Shown piece after piece: positions 34,566 through 42,913 of a DNA stretch of 64,000 nt (the stretch's first letter is position 1; the number at the start of each line of letters is the position of its first letter). The notes below the pieces were generated by a model. It was given only the letters and a program-made list of their open reading frames with translations. It ran no database searches and was not told the DNA's origin. A program made the translations under genes and the position numbers. Source of the DNA: Bradyrhizobium sp. CSA112 (GTDB lineage: Bacteria > Pseudomonadota > Alphaproteobacteria > Rhizobiales > Xanthobacteraceae); contig NZ_JAACFS010000010.1 of the NCBI RefSeq assembly GCF_029051645.1, positions 124,001 through 188,000 of the forward strand, written 5' to 3'.

Positions 34566-35712
34566 CGCCGTTTCCATCACCCGCGACCTCGTCCGCTGCC
34601 CGTCTGTCACCCCTGCCGATGCCGGCGCGCTCGGCGTCCTCGAGCGGCTCCTGAAAGACGCCGGCTTCGTGGTGCACCGGGTGACCTTCGGCGAGCCCGG
34701 CACATCAGACATCGACAACCTCTACGCCCGCATCGGCACTGAAGCGCCGCATATCACTTTTGCCGGTCACACCGACGTGGTGCCGGCGGGCGATGAGGCC
34801 GCATGGAGCCACGGCGCATTTTCCGGCGACATCAAGGATGGCTTCCTCTACGGCCGCGGCGCGGTCGACATGAAGGGCGGCATCGCCTGCAGCGTCGCCG
34901 CGGTGCTGCAATATCTCGCCGACGTCAGCGGCAAGCCGAAAGGCTCGATCTCGTTTTTGATCACCGGGGACGAGGAAGACATTTCCGTCAACGGCACCAT
35001 CAAGCTTCTGAAGTGGTGCGCCGAGCGCGGCGAGAAGTTCGATCATTGCGTGCTTGGCGAGCCCTCGAATGTCGAAGTGCTCGGCGACTGCATCAAGATC
35101 GGCCGCCGCGGCTCTCAATCCGGCACGCTCTATGTCGATGGCGTGCAGGGCCATGTCGCCTATCCGCACCGCGCGTCGAACCCGGTGCCGGACATTTCAC
35201 GGCTGATCGTGGCGCTCTCCGACGAGCCGCTCGATCACGGCAGCGCGCAGTTCCAGGCCTCCAATCTCGAATTCACGTCCGTCGACGTCGGCAACGCTGC
35301 GAGCAATGTGATCCCGGGCCAGGCGCGCGCAAAGTTCAACATCCGCTTCAACGACAATCATACGCAGGAGACGTTGCGCGCGCTGGTCGAGGAACGGCTG
35401 GCGAAGGCCTGCGGCAACCGCATCCGCGCCCGCATTGTGTGGGAATATTCCAACTCCAACGTGTTCGTGACCAAGCCCGGCGCCTTCACCGACCTCGCTG
35501 TCAGTGCGATCGAGGAAGTGACGGGCCGCAAGCCGGAGCTTTCGACAAGCGGCGGTACCTCCGACGCGCGCTTCATCTCTAGCTATTGCCCGGTCATCGA
35601 GTTCGGCCTGGTCGGCCAGACCATGCACCAGATCGACGAGCGCACGCCGGTGTCCGATCTGGAGAAGCTGACGCAGATTTATCGGGGCGTGCTGGAACGG
35701 TATTTTGCCTAG
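34558..35712 (+). CDS. dapE: Succinyl-diaminopimelate desuccinylase
   Basis: The 384-residue M20 metallopeptidase has FAGHTDVVPAG (metal His), YGRGAVDMKGG (bridging Asp), TGDEED (catalytic Glu) and a C-terminal His in VGQTMHQIDE. It removes succinate to give LL-diaminopimelate for lysine and peptidoglycan. The ATG at 34558 overlaps the preceding DUF805 gene, indicating co-expression. Full length for the family. Confidence 0.97.
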   Translation: MNDAVSITRDLVRCPSVTPADAGALGVLERLLKDAGFVVHRVTFGEPGTSDIDNLYARIGTEAPHITFAGHTDVVPAGDEAAWSHGAFSGDIKDGFLYGRGAVDMKGGIACSVAAVLQYLADVSGKPKGSISFLITGDEEDISVNGTIKLLKWCAERGEKFDHCVLGEPSNVEVLGDCIKIGRRGSQSGTLYVDGVQGHVAYPHRASNPVPDISRLIVALSDEPLDHGSAQFQASNLEFTSVDVGNAASNVIPGQARAKFNIRFNDNHTQETLRALVEERLAKACGNRIRARIVWEYSNSNVFVTKPGAFTDLAVSAIEEVTGRKPELSTSGGTSDARFISSYCPVIEFGLVGQTMHQIDERTPVSDLEKLTQIYRGVLERYFA

Positions 35713-35713
35713 C

Positions 35714-35851
35714 TCTTCTCCCTCGCCCCGCTCTTGCGGGGAGAGGGTCGGGGTGAGGGGCTCTCTCAGCGAGTCGTGTGCGGTTGGTGGACCTGTACCC
35801 CTCACCCGGATCGCAAGAGCGATCCGACCTCTCCCCGCAAGCGGGGCGAGG
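35714..35851. repeat. Dispersed repeat C variant (ccgcaagcggggcgagg)
   Basis: ctccctcgccccgctcttgc with the inverted partner ctctccccgcaagcggggcg, flanking ggtgaggggctctc and tacccctcacccggatcgc. Lies between the convergent ends of dapE and truA and may act as a bidirectional terminator. Confidence 0.88.
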
Positions 35852-35868
35852 TTAAGGGAAGCTGCCGC

Positions 35869-36606
35869 CTAATACTCCACCCGCACCAGATATAATCCTT
35901 CCGGCGGGGCGACGGGGCCGCAGGCGGCGCGGTTGCGGGCGGCGAGCGCGGCGGCGAGGTCATCGGCGCTCCAGCGGCCTTCGCCGACCCATACCAGCGA
36001 GCCCACCATCGAGCGCACCTGGCTGTGCAGAAACGAGCGCGCGGAAGTGAGGATCGAAACCGCGTCGCCATTTCTTATGACATCGAGCTGGTCGAGCGTC
36101 TTCTCCGGCGATTTCGCCTGGCATTCGGTGTCGCGAAAGGTCGTGAAATCGTGCTTGCCGAGCAGTCTTTTGGCCGCGGCGTCCATCGCATCGGTATCGA
36201 GATGGCGCGGCACGCGCCAACTCCGCTTGATATCCAGCGCGAGGTTGGCGCGGTGGTTGGTGATGCGGTAGCGATAATGCCGCCTGATGGCGGAGAAGCG
36301 CGCTTCGAAATCATCGGGCACGATTTCCGCACTGAGCACGCCGATCGGGTGCGGCCGCAGATGCGCGTTCAGCCCGTCGCGCAGGCGTCCCGGCGGAAAC
36401 GGCTTCTGTATATCGCAATGCGCGACCTGTCCCAGCGCGTGCACGCCGGCGTCGGTGCGGCCCGAGCCATGCACCCGCGCGGACTCGCCGCAGATGGCCT
36501 TCACCGCCGTTTCCAGCGCGCCCTGCACCGTCGGCGCGTTGTCCTGGATCTGCCAGCCGGAGAACGGCGTGCCGTCATATTCGATGATGAGCTTGTAGCG
36601 GGGCAT
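35869..36606 (-). CDS. truA: tRNA pseudouridine synthase A
   Basis: The 245-residue enzyme has GSGRTDAGVHALGQ with the catalytic Asp near residue 51 and the start MPRYKLIIEYDGTPFSGWQ. It makes pseudouridine at positions 38-40 of tRNA anticodon arms. It is the last of the minus-strand genes def, fmt, truA. Length and motifs are normal. Confidence 0.96.
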   Translation of the reverse strand: MPRYKLIIEYDGTPFSGWQIQDNAPTVQGALETAVKAICGESARVHGSGRTDAGVHALGQVAHCDIQKPFPPGRLRDGLNAHLRPHPIGVLSAEIVPDDFEARFSAIRRHYRYRITNHRANLALDIKRSWRVPRHLDTDAMDAAAKRLLGKHDFTTFRDTECQAKSPEKTLDQLDVIRNGDAVSILTSARSFLHSQVRSMVGSLVWVGEGRWSADDLAAALAARNRAACGPVAPPEGLYLVRVEY

Positions 36607-36621
36607 CTCAATCCAATCCGG

Positions 36622-36725
36622 CTGTCATCATCCGCGAAAGCGGATGATCCAGTACGCCGCGGCGTTTCGGTTCAACTTCAAACGCCGCGGCGTACTGGAT
36701 ACCCCGCCTTCGCGGGGTATGACAG
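36622..36725. repeat. Dispersed repeat D (tgtcatcatccgcgaaagcgg)
   Basis: gctgtcatcatccgcgaaag on the left and ccgccttcgcggggtatgac on the right surround two inverted copies of ccagtacgccgcggcgt. The same family appears at 45033-45136. Confidence 0.9.
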
Positions 36726-36727
36726 TG

Positions 36728-37663
36728 TCAAGAAAGGAGCGCGCCAGTCTTCAGCGGCGTACCGCGCAGGAAGTCCGCGGCCTTCATCCGCGCCTTGCCT
36801 TCGCGCTGCAGTTCCAGAATCCGGATCGCGCCGCCGCCGCAGGCAATGGTCAGGCGGTCGTCGAGCACCTCGCCCGGCGCGCCAGAACCATCAGCCGGTT
36901 CGCAGCGCAGGACCTTGATCCGCGCCGGCTCGTTCTCGCCGGCGATCTCGCACCAGGCGCCGGGAAACGGCGACAGGCCGTGAATATGCCGCAGCACTTC
37001 TCGTGCGGGCCGCTTCCAGTCGATCCGCGCCTCGGCCTTGTCGATCTTGGCGGCGTAGGTCACGCCTTGCTCGCTTTGCTTGGTGAGTTGCAGCCCGCCG
37101 CGCTCAAGCCCGCCCATCGCGCGCACCATCAGGTCGGCGCCGAGCGGCGCCAGCGCGTCGTGCAGGTCGGCCGCCGTCATGCTGTCCGTGATCGCCAGGC
37201 GTTCCGCCATCGCGACATCGCCGGTGTCGAGGCCGACATCCATCTTCATCACCATCACGCCGCTCTCGGCGTCGCCGGCCATGATGGCCCGATTGATCGG
37301 CGCGGCGCCGCGCCAGCGCGGCAGCAGCGAGGCGTGCAGGTTGAAGCAGCCGTAGCGCGGCGCGTCGAGAATCGCTTGCGGCAGGATCATGCCATAGGCG
37401 ACCACGACGGCCGCATCGGCATTGTGCGCACGGAATTCGGCGAGCGCTTCCGACGTCTTCAAGGTCGCGGGCGTCAGCACGGGAATGCCGAGCTGGCGCG
37501 CCTCATGCTCGACCGGGGTCGGCTGCAATTGCAGTCCACGACGGCCACCGGGCTTCGGCGCGCGGGTATAGACGGCCACAACCTCGTGGCCGTGGGCGAC
37601 GAGCTCCAGCAGCGTCGGCACCGCGAAATCTGGCGTGCCCATGAAGATCAGGCGAAGTGGCAT
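36728..37663 (-). CDS. fmt: Methionyl-tRNA formyltransferase
   Basis: The 311-residue enzyme has FMGTPDFAVPTL at the N-terminus and the catalytic segment SLLPRWRGAAPINRAI with HASLLP before it. It formylates initiator Met-tRNA for translation initiation. It lies between def and truA on the minus strand; fmt and def are functionally paired (formylation and deformylation). A normal C-terminal domain is present. Confidence 0.97.
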   Translation of the reverse strand: MPLRLIFMGTPDFAVPTLLELVAHGHEVVAVYTRAPKPGGRRGLQLQPTPVEHEARQLGIPVLTPATLKTSEALAEFRAHNADAAVVVAYGMILPQAILDAPRYGCFNLHASLLPRWRGAAPINRAIMAGDAESGVMVMKMDVGLDTGDVAMAERLAITDSMTAADLHDALAPLGADLMVRAMGGLERGGLQLTKQSEQGVTYAAKIDKAEARIDWKRPAREVLRHIHGLSPFPGAWCEIAGENEPARIKVLRCEPADGSGAPGEVLDDRLTIACGGGAIRILELQREGKARMKAADFLRGTPLKTGALLS

Positions 37664-37696
37664 GACGAGAGATTACCTGCGTTAGCCGGAGTTTAA

Positions 37697-37785
37697 TCGT
37701 CATGGCCGGGCGTGTCCCGGCCATCCACGTCTTTGGCGCAGCGAGAAAGGAAGGCGTGGATGCCGGGGACAAGCCCGAGCATGAC
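37697..37785. repeat. Dispersed repeat E copy
   Basis: cgtcatggccgggcgtgtcc and its partner acaagcccgagcatgacgg. It separates def from fmt, so if they form one transcript the mRNA carries this hairpin between them. Confidence 0.88.
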
Positions 37786-37805
37786 GGCTGAGAGAATTTG
37801 CGAAT

Positions 37806-38333
37806 TTACTCCGCCGCGCGCTTGGCGGCCTTGGTAAACTTCTTCAACACGCGGTCGCGCTTCAGCTTCGACAGATAGTCGACGAACAGCACGCCGTTGA
37901 GATGGTCGATCTCGTGCTGGATGCAGGTGGCGAACAGCCCGTCGGCGTCTTCCTCGTGCACCTTGCCGTCGAGATCGGTGAAGCGGATACGCACCCGCGC
38001 CGGACGCTCGACTTCCTCATAATATTCGGGAATCGAGAGACAGCCCTCCTCGTAGACCGACAATTCCTCGGAGGAGGAGATGATCTCCGGGTTGATGAAG
38101 ACACGGGGCTTCGGCTTGGTTTCGCCGTTCTCGTCTTTCTTGGCGAGGTCCATGGTGATCAGCCGCAAGGGTTGCGCGACCTGGATCGCCGCCAGCCCGA
38201 TGCCGGGCGCGTCGTACATGGTCTCGAACATGTCGTCGGCGAGCTTGCGGATTTCCGTCGTCACCTTTTCGACGGGTTTGGAAACGAGCCGCAACTGCTT
38301 GTCCGGCAGGATGATGATTTCTCTGATGGCCAT
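37806..38333 (-). CDS. def: Peptide deformylase
   Basis: The 175-residue metalloenzyme has all three motifs: GIGLAAIQV, EGCLS and QHEIDHLNG (Fe/Zn ligands Cys and two His, catalytic Glu). It removes formyl from new polypeptides. The ATG at 38333 gives the family start MAIREIIILPDKQLR; the frame is open to 38432, but that extension reads into repeat G. Divergent from rmuC. Confidence 0.97.
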   Translation of the reverse strand: MAIREIIILPDKQLRLVSKPVEKVTTEIRKLADDMFETMYDAPGIGLAAIQVAQPLRLITMDLAKKDENGETKPKPRVFINPEIISSSEELSVYEEGCLSIPEYYEEVERPARVRIRFTDLDGKVHEEDADGLFATCIQHEIDHLNGVLFVDYLSKLKRDRVLKKFTKAAKRAAE

Positions 38334-38388
38334 GATTTTTCCGAACCATGATCCGATGCGAACCGGATCAAGATTCATCTCTTTGTTT

Positions 38389-38434
38389 GAGCATGATCTT
38401 TCGGAAAACCGGCTTCCGCTTTTCCGGATCACGC
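38389..38434. repeat. Dispersed repeat G (gagcatgatctttcgg)
   Basis: gagcatgatctttcggaaaa followed by ccggcttccgcttttccgga, an imperfect palindrome. A diverged copy lies at 54694-54735. This family is often seen upstream of genes in Bradyrhizobium. Confidence 0.7.
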
Positions 38435-38494
38435 TGGTGTCCTGCGCGCGATTTAAGCCGCTGATTTGCCGGGGTCAATGCGCCCAGGAGCCCG

Positions 38495-38509
38495 TTAAGG
38501 CGGCCTTAA
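38495..38509. promoter_or_regulatory. CtrA-like box 1 upstream of rmuC
   Basis: TTAA-GGCGGCC-TTAA(C), an exact match to the alphaproteobacterial CtrA consensus TTAA-N7-TTAA. It sits 105 bp before the rmuC ATG and about 160 bp from the def ATG. Confidence 0.6.
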
Positions 38510-38518
38510 CCATGATTT

Positions 38519-38533
38519 TTAAGGCCGCGTTAA
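38519..38533. promoter_or_regulatory. CtrA-like box 2 upstream of rmuC
   Basis: TTAA-GGCCGCG-TTAA(C), a second exact TTAA-N7-TTAA, 24 bp after the first and in the same orientation. Two spaced boxes on nearly the same helix face make chance less likely. Confidence 0.6.
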
Positions 38534-38565
38534 CCACGAAAATTAGTCCATCATTTACCATAAAT

Positions 38566-38580
38566 GTTCCCTCTTCGTTC
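38566..38580. promoter_or_regulatory. LexA-like box upstream of rmuC
   Basis: GTTC-CCTCTTC-GTTC, an exact match to the alphaproteobacterial SOS box GTTC-N7-GTTC, 34 bp before the rmuC ATG. SOS control would suit a recombination-related protein. Confidence 0.6.
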
Positions 38581-38613
38581 GCGAATGGCACCGAATCGGG
38601 CTACAAGGCTGAC

Positions 38614-39822
38614 ATGAACGAAATCCTTTTCATCGTCGGCGATCTGCCGATTCACGCCGGCGAAGCGCTGGCAGGCTTCGGCGCGCTGGCGCTCGTGCTG
38701 CTGCTTGCCATTGCCATCGTTATCGCCCGCTCGGGGCGCCGCGGCGCGGAACTGGCGATGGCGCAGGCGATCCGCGCCGACGAACTGGAAGAGCGGCTGA
38801 GCGAAATGCTGCGGGCGCAGAGCGAATCGACCGGCCGGGTCGATGCGATGGCGCAGGCGCTCGCCGGCCGCCAGGCCGAGATGGCGCGCGCGGTCAATGA
38901 GCGGCTGGATTCGGTGACGCACCGTGTCGGCCAGTCGATGGAAGCGACCACGCGCCATACCATGGATAGCCTACGCGTACTGCATGAGCGGCTCGGCATC
39001 ATCGACAATGCGCACAAGAACCTCACCGACCTGACGTCGCAGGTCACAACGCTGCGCGACGTGCTCGCCAACAAGCAGTCGCGCGGCGCGTTCGGCCAGG
39101 CGCGGATGGAAGCGATCGTGCAGGACGGCATGCCGCAGGGCTCTTACGAGTTCCAGTACACGCTCTCGACCGGAAAACGGCCGGACTGCGTGGTGTTCCT
39201 GCCCGATCAGCGCCCGCTTTGTATCGATGCGAAATTTCCGCTGGAAGCGATGACCGCGCTGCACGACGCGCGCACCGACGAGGAGCGCAGATTCGCCAGC
39301 CAGCGCCTGCGCAACGACGTGATGAAGCATGTCAGCGACATTGCGGAAAAATACCTGATCACCGGCGAGACCCAGGATACCGCGCTGATGTTCGTGCCGT
39401 CGGAATCGGTCTATGCCGAAATCCATGACGGCTTTGACGACGTGATCCAGAAGGCCTATCGCGCCCGCGTGGTGCTGGTGTCGCCCTCGCTGTTGATGCT
39501 GGCAATCCAGGTGATGCAGCAGATCCTCAAAGACGCGCGGATGCGCGATGCCGCCGACCAGATCCGCACCGAAGTGCTCAATCTCGGCGACGATCTCGGC
39601 CGCCTGCGCGAGCGCGTGCTCAAGCTGCAAAAGCATTTTGGCGACGTCAACGAGGATGTGCGACAGATTTTGATCTCCGCCGACAAGATCGAAAAGCGCG
39701 CCGGGCGGATCGAGGAACTCGATTTCAGCAAGACGGATGCGCCGGTGGAAGCTCCGCGTGTGGTGAAGGGCGGAACAGCCGAGTTGTTCCCGGTGCCACG
39801 CAAGCTGCAGGCGGGGGAATAG
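38614..39822 (+). CDS. rmuC: DNA recombination protein RmuC
   Basis: The 402-residue protein has an N-terminal membrane helix (ALALVLLLAIAIVIA), a long coiled coil (about 45-150) and the RmuC nuclease-like domain with QARMEAIVQDGMPQGSYEFQ and PLCIDAKFPLEAM (PD-(D/E)xK-like Asp and Lys). RmuC limits recombination at inverted repeats. ATG 38614 is chosen; the frame is open to 38080 but that would overlap def. The upstream region has two CtrA-like and one LexA-like site. Confidence 0.93.
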   Translation: MNEILFIVGDLPIHAGEALAGFGALALVLLLAIAIVIARSGRRGAELAMAQAIRADELEERLSEMLRAQSESTGRVDAMAQALAGRQAEMARAVNERLDSVTHRVGQSMEATTRHTMDSLRVLHERLGIIDNAHKNLTDLTSQVTTLRDVLANKQSRGAFGQARMEAIVQDGMPQGSYEFQYTLSTGKRPDCVVFLPDQRPLCIDAKFPLEAMTALHDARTDEERRFASQRLRNDVMKHVSDIAEKYLITGETQDTALMFVPSESVYAEIHDGFDDVIQKAYRARVVLVSPSLLMLAIQVMQQILKDARMRDAADQIRTEVLNLGDDLGRLRERVLKLQKHFGDVNEDVRQILISADKIEKRAGRIEELDFSKTDAPVEAPRVVKGGTAELFPVPRKLQAGE

Positions 39823-39825
39823 TTT

Positions 39826-39966
39826 CTTCCCTTCTCCCCTTGTGGGAGAAGGTGCCTTCCCGAAGGGAAGGCGGATGAGGGGTTCTTTCCGCGGAGACAG
39901 ACCCCTCACCCGTCTCGAATGAGCTACGCTCATCCGATCCACCCTCTCCCACAAGGGGAGAGGGGA
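39826..39966. repeat. Dispersed repeat C copy
   Basis: cttctccccttgtgggagaa and its partner ctctcccacaaggggagagg, with gatgaggggttctttccgcg and acccctcacccgtctcg inside. Between rmuC and the AmpG-like gene. Confidence 0.92.
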
Positions 39967-39997
39967 AGTGGCACCGAATCTCTGCTAACACCCCTGC

Positions 39998-41359
39998 ATG
40001 ACCGCACCTGAAACCACATCCTCCGCAACAGCAACGCCTGCCCCCTCTTGGCGCGATGCTTGGGCAGTGTACCTCCAGCCGCGCGTGCTGATCGTGCTGA
40101 TGCTCGGGTTTTCGTCCGGCCTGCCGCTGGCACTGTCAGGATCGACGCTGCTGGTATGGATGCGGGAATCCGGCGTGGATCTCGGCACCATCGGGCTGTT
40201 CGCGCTGGTCGGCACGCCCTACACGTTGAAATTTGTCTGGGCGCCGCTGGTCGATGCGCTGCATGTGCCGGTCTTCACGCGCGCTTTCGGCCGACGGCGC
40301 GGCTGGCTGGTGTTCTCACAATTGCTCCTGATCGGCGCGATCCTGCTGCTGGCGCTGACCGACCCGGCGCGCTCGCCGCTGTTCGTGGCGCTCGGCGCGC
40401 TGCTGGTCGCGACGATGTCCTCCACGCAGGACATCGTGGTCGATGCGTTCCGCGTCGAAAGCCTGCCCGAGAGCGAACAGGCCGCCGGCATGGCCTCCTA
40501 TGTCGCGGCGTACCGGATCGGCCTGCTGGTATCGACCGCCGGCGTACTGTTCCTGGTGAGTGCGTTCGAGGACACCGGCATCGGCCGCAACGCGGCGTGG
40601 ATGTGGGGCTATGTTGTCATGGCCGCGCTGGTGCTGATCGGCACCATCACCGCGCTGGCCGCCACCGAGCCCGAACAATCGGTGCGCGCGGAGGCCAAGA
40701 CCCGCGGCGAGGCAGCTTTCTCGCGCGTCATGCATGCGGCCGTCGGCGCGTTCTCTGAATTTCTGGCCCGCAAGTATGCCTGGGTGACGCTGGCCTTCGT
40801 GGTGCTGTTCAAATTCACCGACGCATTTTCCGGCACGATGACCGCGCCGTTCGTGATCGACCTCGGCTTCACGCGCAACGACTACGCCGCCATCGTCAAG
40901 GGCGTCGGCCTTGTCGCGACCTTGATCGGCGGATTTGCCGGCGGCTATCTGGCGCGGCGCTATTCGCTGGTCGCAAGCCTGTGGATCGGCGGCGTGCTGC
41001 AGGCGATCTCCAACCTGGTGTTCGCGTGGCTTGCCTATGTCGGCGTCAATCAATGGGCGCTGGCGGCCGCCATCTCGGCGGAAAATTTAACTGGCGCGAT
41101 CGGCACCGTAATCTTCGTCGCCTATCTCTCGGCGTTGTGCCAGAACCCGCTGCACACCGCGACCCAGTACGCGCTGCTCACCGCCCTGGCCGCCGTCGGA
41201 CGCACCTATTTGTCCTCCGGCGCCGGCTATGTGGCGGAGACGACGGGCTGGCCGCTGTTCTTCGTGATCTCCGTCCTGGTCGCGGTGCCGAGCCTGATCC
41301 TGTTGGCCTGGCTGCAGCGGCGGGGGCATTTTGAGGCAGTGGGGACGGTAAGGGTTTAA
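39998..41359 (+). CDS. ampG: AmpG-like MFS muropeptide permease
   Basis: A 453-residue protein with about 12 membrane helices and AmpG-type features: MLGFSSGLPLALSGSTLLVW at the first helix, TPYTLKFVWAPLVD after helix 2, and MSSTQDIVVDAFRVE. AmpG imports anhydro-muropeptides for cell-wall recycling and can feed beta-lactamase signalling. No ampC or ampR is adjacent. AmpG-like MFS proteins vary in substrate, so the exact cargo is inferred. Confidence 0.85.
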   Translation: MTAPETTSSATATPAPSWRDAWAVYLQPRVLIVLMLGFSSGLPLALSGSTLLVWMRESGVDLGTIGLFALVGTPYTLKFVWAPLVDALHVPVFTRAFGRRRGWLVFSQLLLIGAILLLALTDPARSPLFVALGALLVATMSSTQDIVVDAFRVESLPESEQAAGMASYVAAYRIGLLVSTAGVLFLVSAFEDTGIGRNAAWMWGYVVMAALVLIGTITALAATEPEQSVRAEAKTRGEAAFSRVMHAAVGAFSEFLARKYAWVTLAFVVLFKFTDAFSGTMTAPFVIDLGFTRNDYAAIVKGVGLVATLIGGFAGGYLARRYSLVASLWIGGVLQAISNLVFAWLAYVGVNQWALAAAISAENLTGAIGTVIFVAYLSALCQNPLHTATQYALLTALAAVGRTYLSSGAGYVAETTGWPLFFVISVLVAVPSLILLAWLQRRGHFEAVGTVRV

Positions 41360-41365
41360 TTCTCT

Positions 41366-41488
41366 GTCGTCCCGGCCTTGAGCCGGGACCCATACCCACC
41401 GATCCCGATTGTTGAACTCCAATGGAGCTCCAGCGCATTCTAACCACACACATTCGTGGTTATGGGTCCCTGCGTTCGCAGGGACGAC
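41366..41488. repeat. Dispersed repeat B copy
   Basis: gtcgtcccggccttgagccg (variant left arm) and ccctgcgttcgcagggacga at the right end. The two arms come from related but different hairpins, suggesting a composite copy. Confidence 0.85.
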
Positions 41489-41512
41489 CAAAAGATTCCA
41501 GCGCAGACTAAC

Positions 41513-41938
41513 TCAATGCTTCGTAACCACGCTCCACTTGGTGATGACGGCTTCGCTCATCTGCCCGGCGTCCTGCGCGCAGGCGACTTCGTCGACCTTC
41601 ACGGAAATTTCCTTGCCGATGAAATTTTTCAGTTGCGCGGCCTGGGCGTCGCTGCTGGTGACGAGCTGGAAAGTCTCAGGTCCGGTTTCGAGATTGCAGA
41701 GCCCGTTCGGCGGCGGCAGCCGGCGCGGTTCGCTGGTGATCTGGTAGGTCGCGGCGCGCTTGCTCTTCTTGCCGCCCTTCATGGCGTTGAGCTCGCCGGA
41801 CAGGACGTCGCCGGCATTGATCGGCTTGCCGGGCTTCGGCGCCGGCTCGGCCTGTTGCGCCCACGCGGAAGGGGCAGCCAGGGCCACCGCCATCATGAAC
41901 ACAAAACAAGAGCGCTTGCCGAATCGTGGTTTCGTCAT
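41513..41938 (-). CDS. Secreted protein of unknown function
   Basis: A 141-residue protein with a signal peptide (FVFMMAVALAAPSAWAQ) and a mature part containing two Cys (GLCNLETGPETFQL, VDEVACAQDAGQMSEAV) that could form a disulfide. The segment KGGKKSKRAATYQITSEPRR is basic. Likely periplasmic. I recognise no family. It lies 23 bp beyond the recR stop on the same strand and could be its downstream operon member. Confidence 0.7.
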   Translation of the reverse strand: MTKPRFGKRSCFVFMMAVALAAPSAWAQQAEPAPKPGKPINAGDVLSGELNAMKGGKKSKRAATYQITSEPRRLPPPNGLCNLETGPETFQLVTSSDAQAAQLKNFIGKEISVKVDEVACAQDAGQMSEAVITKWSVVTKH

Positions 41939-41961
41939 GTCGGTCAGTTCCGTTATGTTGG

Positions 41962-42567
41962 CTAGAATAGCGTTCGCTGCCGCATGGCAGCCGATAGCGT
42001 ACCTTCGTCGAGATAATCAAGCTCGCCGCCGACAGGTACGCCGTGGGCAAGCCGGGTTACCTTGACGTTGGCGTCCTGCAGGAGATCGGTGATGTAATGG
42101 GCGGTGGTCTGGCCATCAACGGTCGCGTTCAGCGCCAGAACGATTTCGCCGACTTGTGATTCGTGCGCGCGGGCCACCAGCGCGTCGATGGTGAGATCCT
42201 GCGGACCGACGCCGTCGAGCGGCGACAATGTGGCGCCGAGCACATGATAGCGGCCGTTGGTCGCGTTCGCCCGTTCCAGCGCCCAGAGATCAGCGACGTC
42301 GGCGACCACGACGATGGTCGAGGGATCGCGCCGCGGGTCGGTGCACACCGTGCAGGGATTTTGCGTGTCGATATTGCCGCAGGTCTTGCAGACCTGAATC
42401 TTGTCGATCGCGACCTGCAGCGCGCCGGCAAGCGGCGTCATCAGCGCCTCGCGCTTCTTGATCAGGTGCAGCGCCGCGCGCCGCGCCGAGCGCGGGCCGA
42501 GGCCCGGCAGGCGTGCCAGGAGCTGGATCAGGCGTTCGATTTCAGGGCCGGCAACACTTGCTGCCAT
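41962..42567 (-). CDS. recR: Recombination protein RecR
   Basis: The 201-residue protein has LARLPGLGPRSARRAALHL (helix-hairpin-helix), a Cys4 zinc finger (CKTCGN...PCTVCTD), and a Toprim domain (IVVVADVADLWALE; LALNATVDGQTTAHYI). RecR works with RecO in loading RecA at gaps. ATG 42567 is preferred to a TTG at 42582; it starts 1 bp from the ybaB stop. Conserved order dnaX-ybaB-recR. Confidence 0.97.
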   Translation of the reverse strand: MAASVAGPEIERLIQLLARLPGLGPRSARRAALHLIKKREALMTPLAGALQVAIDKIQVCKTCGNIDTQNPCTVCTDPRRDPSTIVVVADVADLWALERANATNGRYHVLGATLSPLDGVGPQDLTIDALVARAHESQVGEIVLALNATVDGQTTAHYITDLLQDANVKVTRLAHGVPVGGELDYLDEGTLSAAMRQRTLF

Positions 42568-42568
42568 T

Positions 42569-42889
42569 TCAGCCGAGACCAAGTCCGGGCGGCAGGCCGA
42601 GCCCGCCGGTCAGCGTCTGCATCTTTTCCATCGCCGCGGTTTCCGCCTTGCGCCGCGCGTCGTTGTGCGCGGTCACCAGCAGATCCTCGAGCACCTCGCG
42701 CTCCTCGGCCTTCATCAGCGACGGATCGATCCTCACGCCCTTCACTTCCATTTTCGCGGTCATGCGCACGGCAACCAACCCGCCGCCGGAAATGCCCTCG
42801 ACCTCGAGATTGCCGAGCTCTTCCTGCATCGCCTGCATCTTGGATTGCAGCTCCGCTGCCTGCTTCATCATGCCGAGAAAATCAGCCAT
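42569..42889 (-). CDS. ybaB: YbaB/EbfC nucleoid-associated protein
   Basis: The 106-residue protein (MADFLGMMKQAAELQSKMQA) matches the YbaB/EbfC family, small dimeric DNA-binding proteins usually found between dnaX and recR. Its start is 24 bp after the dnaX stop. Length and start are typical. Confidence 0.95.
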   Translation of the reverse strand: MADFLGMMKQAAELQSKMQAMQEELGNLEVEGISGGGLVAVRMTAKMEVKGVRIDPSLMKAEEREVLEDLLVTAHNDARRKAETAAMEKMQTLTGGLGLPPGLGLG

Positions 42890-42913
42890 TTATCCGTCCT
42901 CTCGAGAGTCCGA

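Noticed and set aside
38080..38613. 178-residue N-terminal extension of rmuC
   Set aside because: It would overlap def on the other strand and the regulatory sites; the RmuC-like start is ATG 38614.
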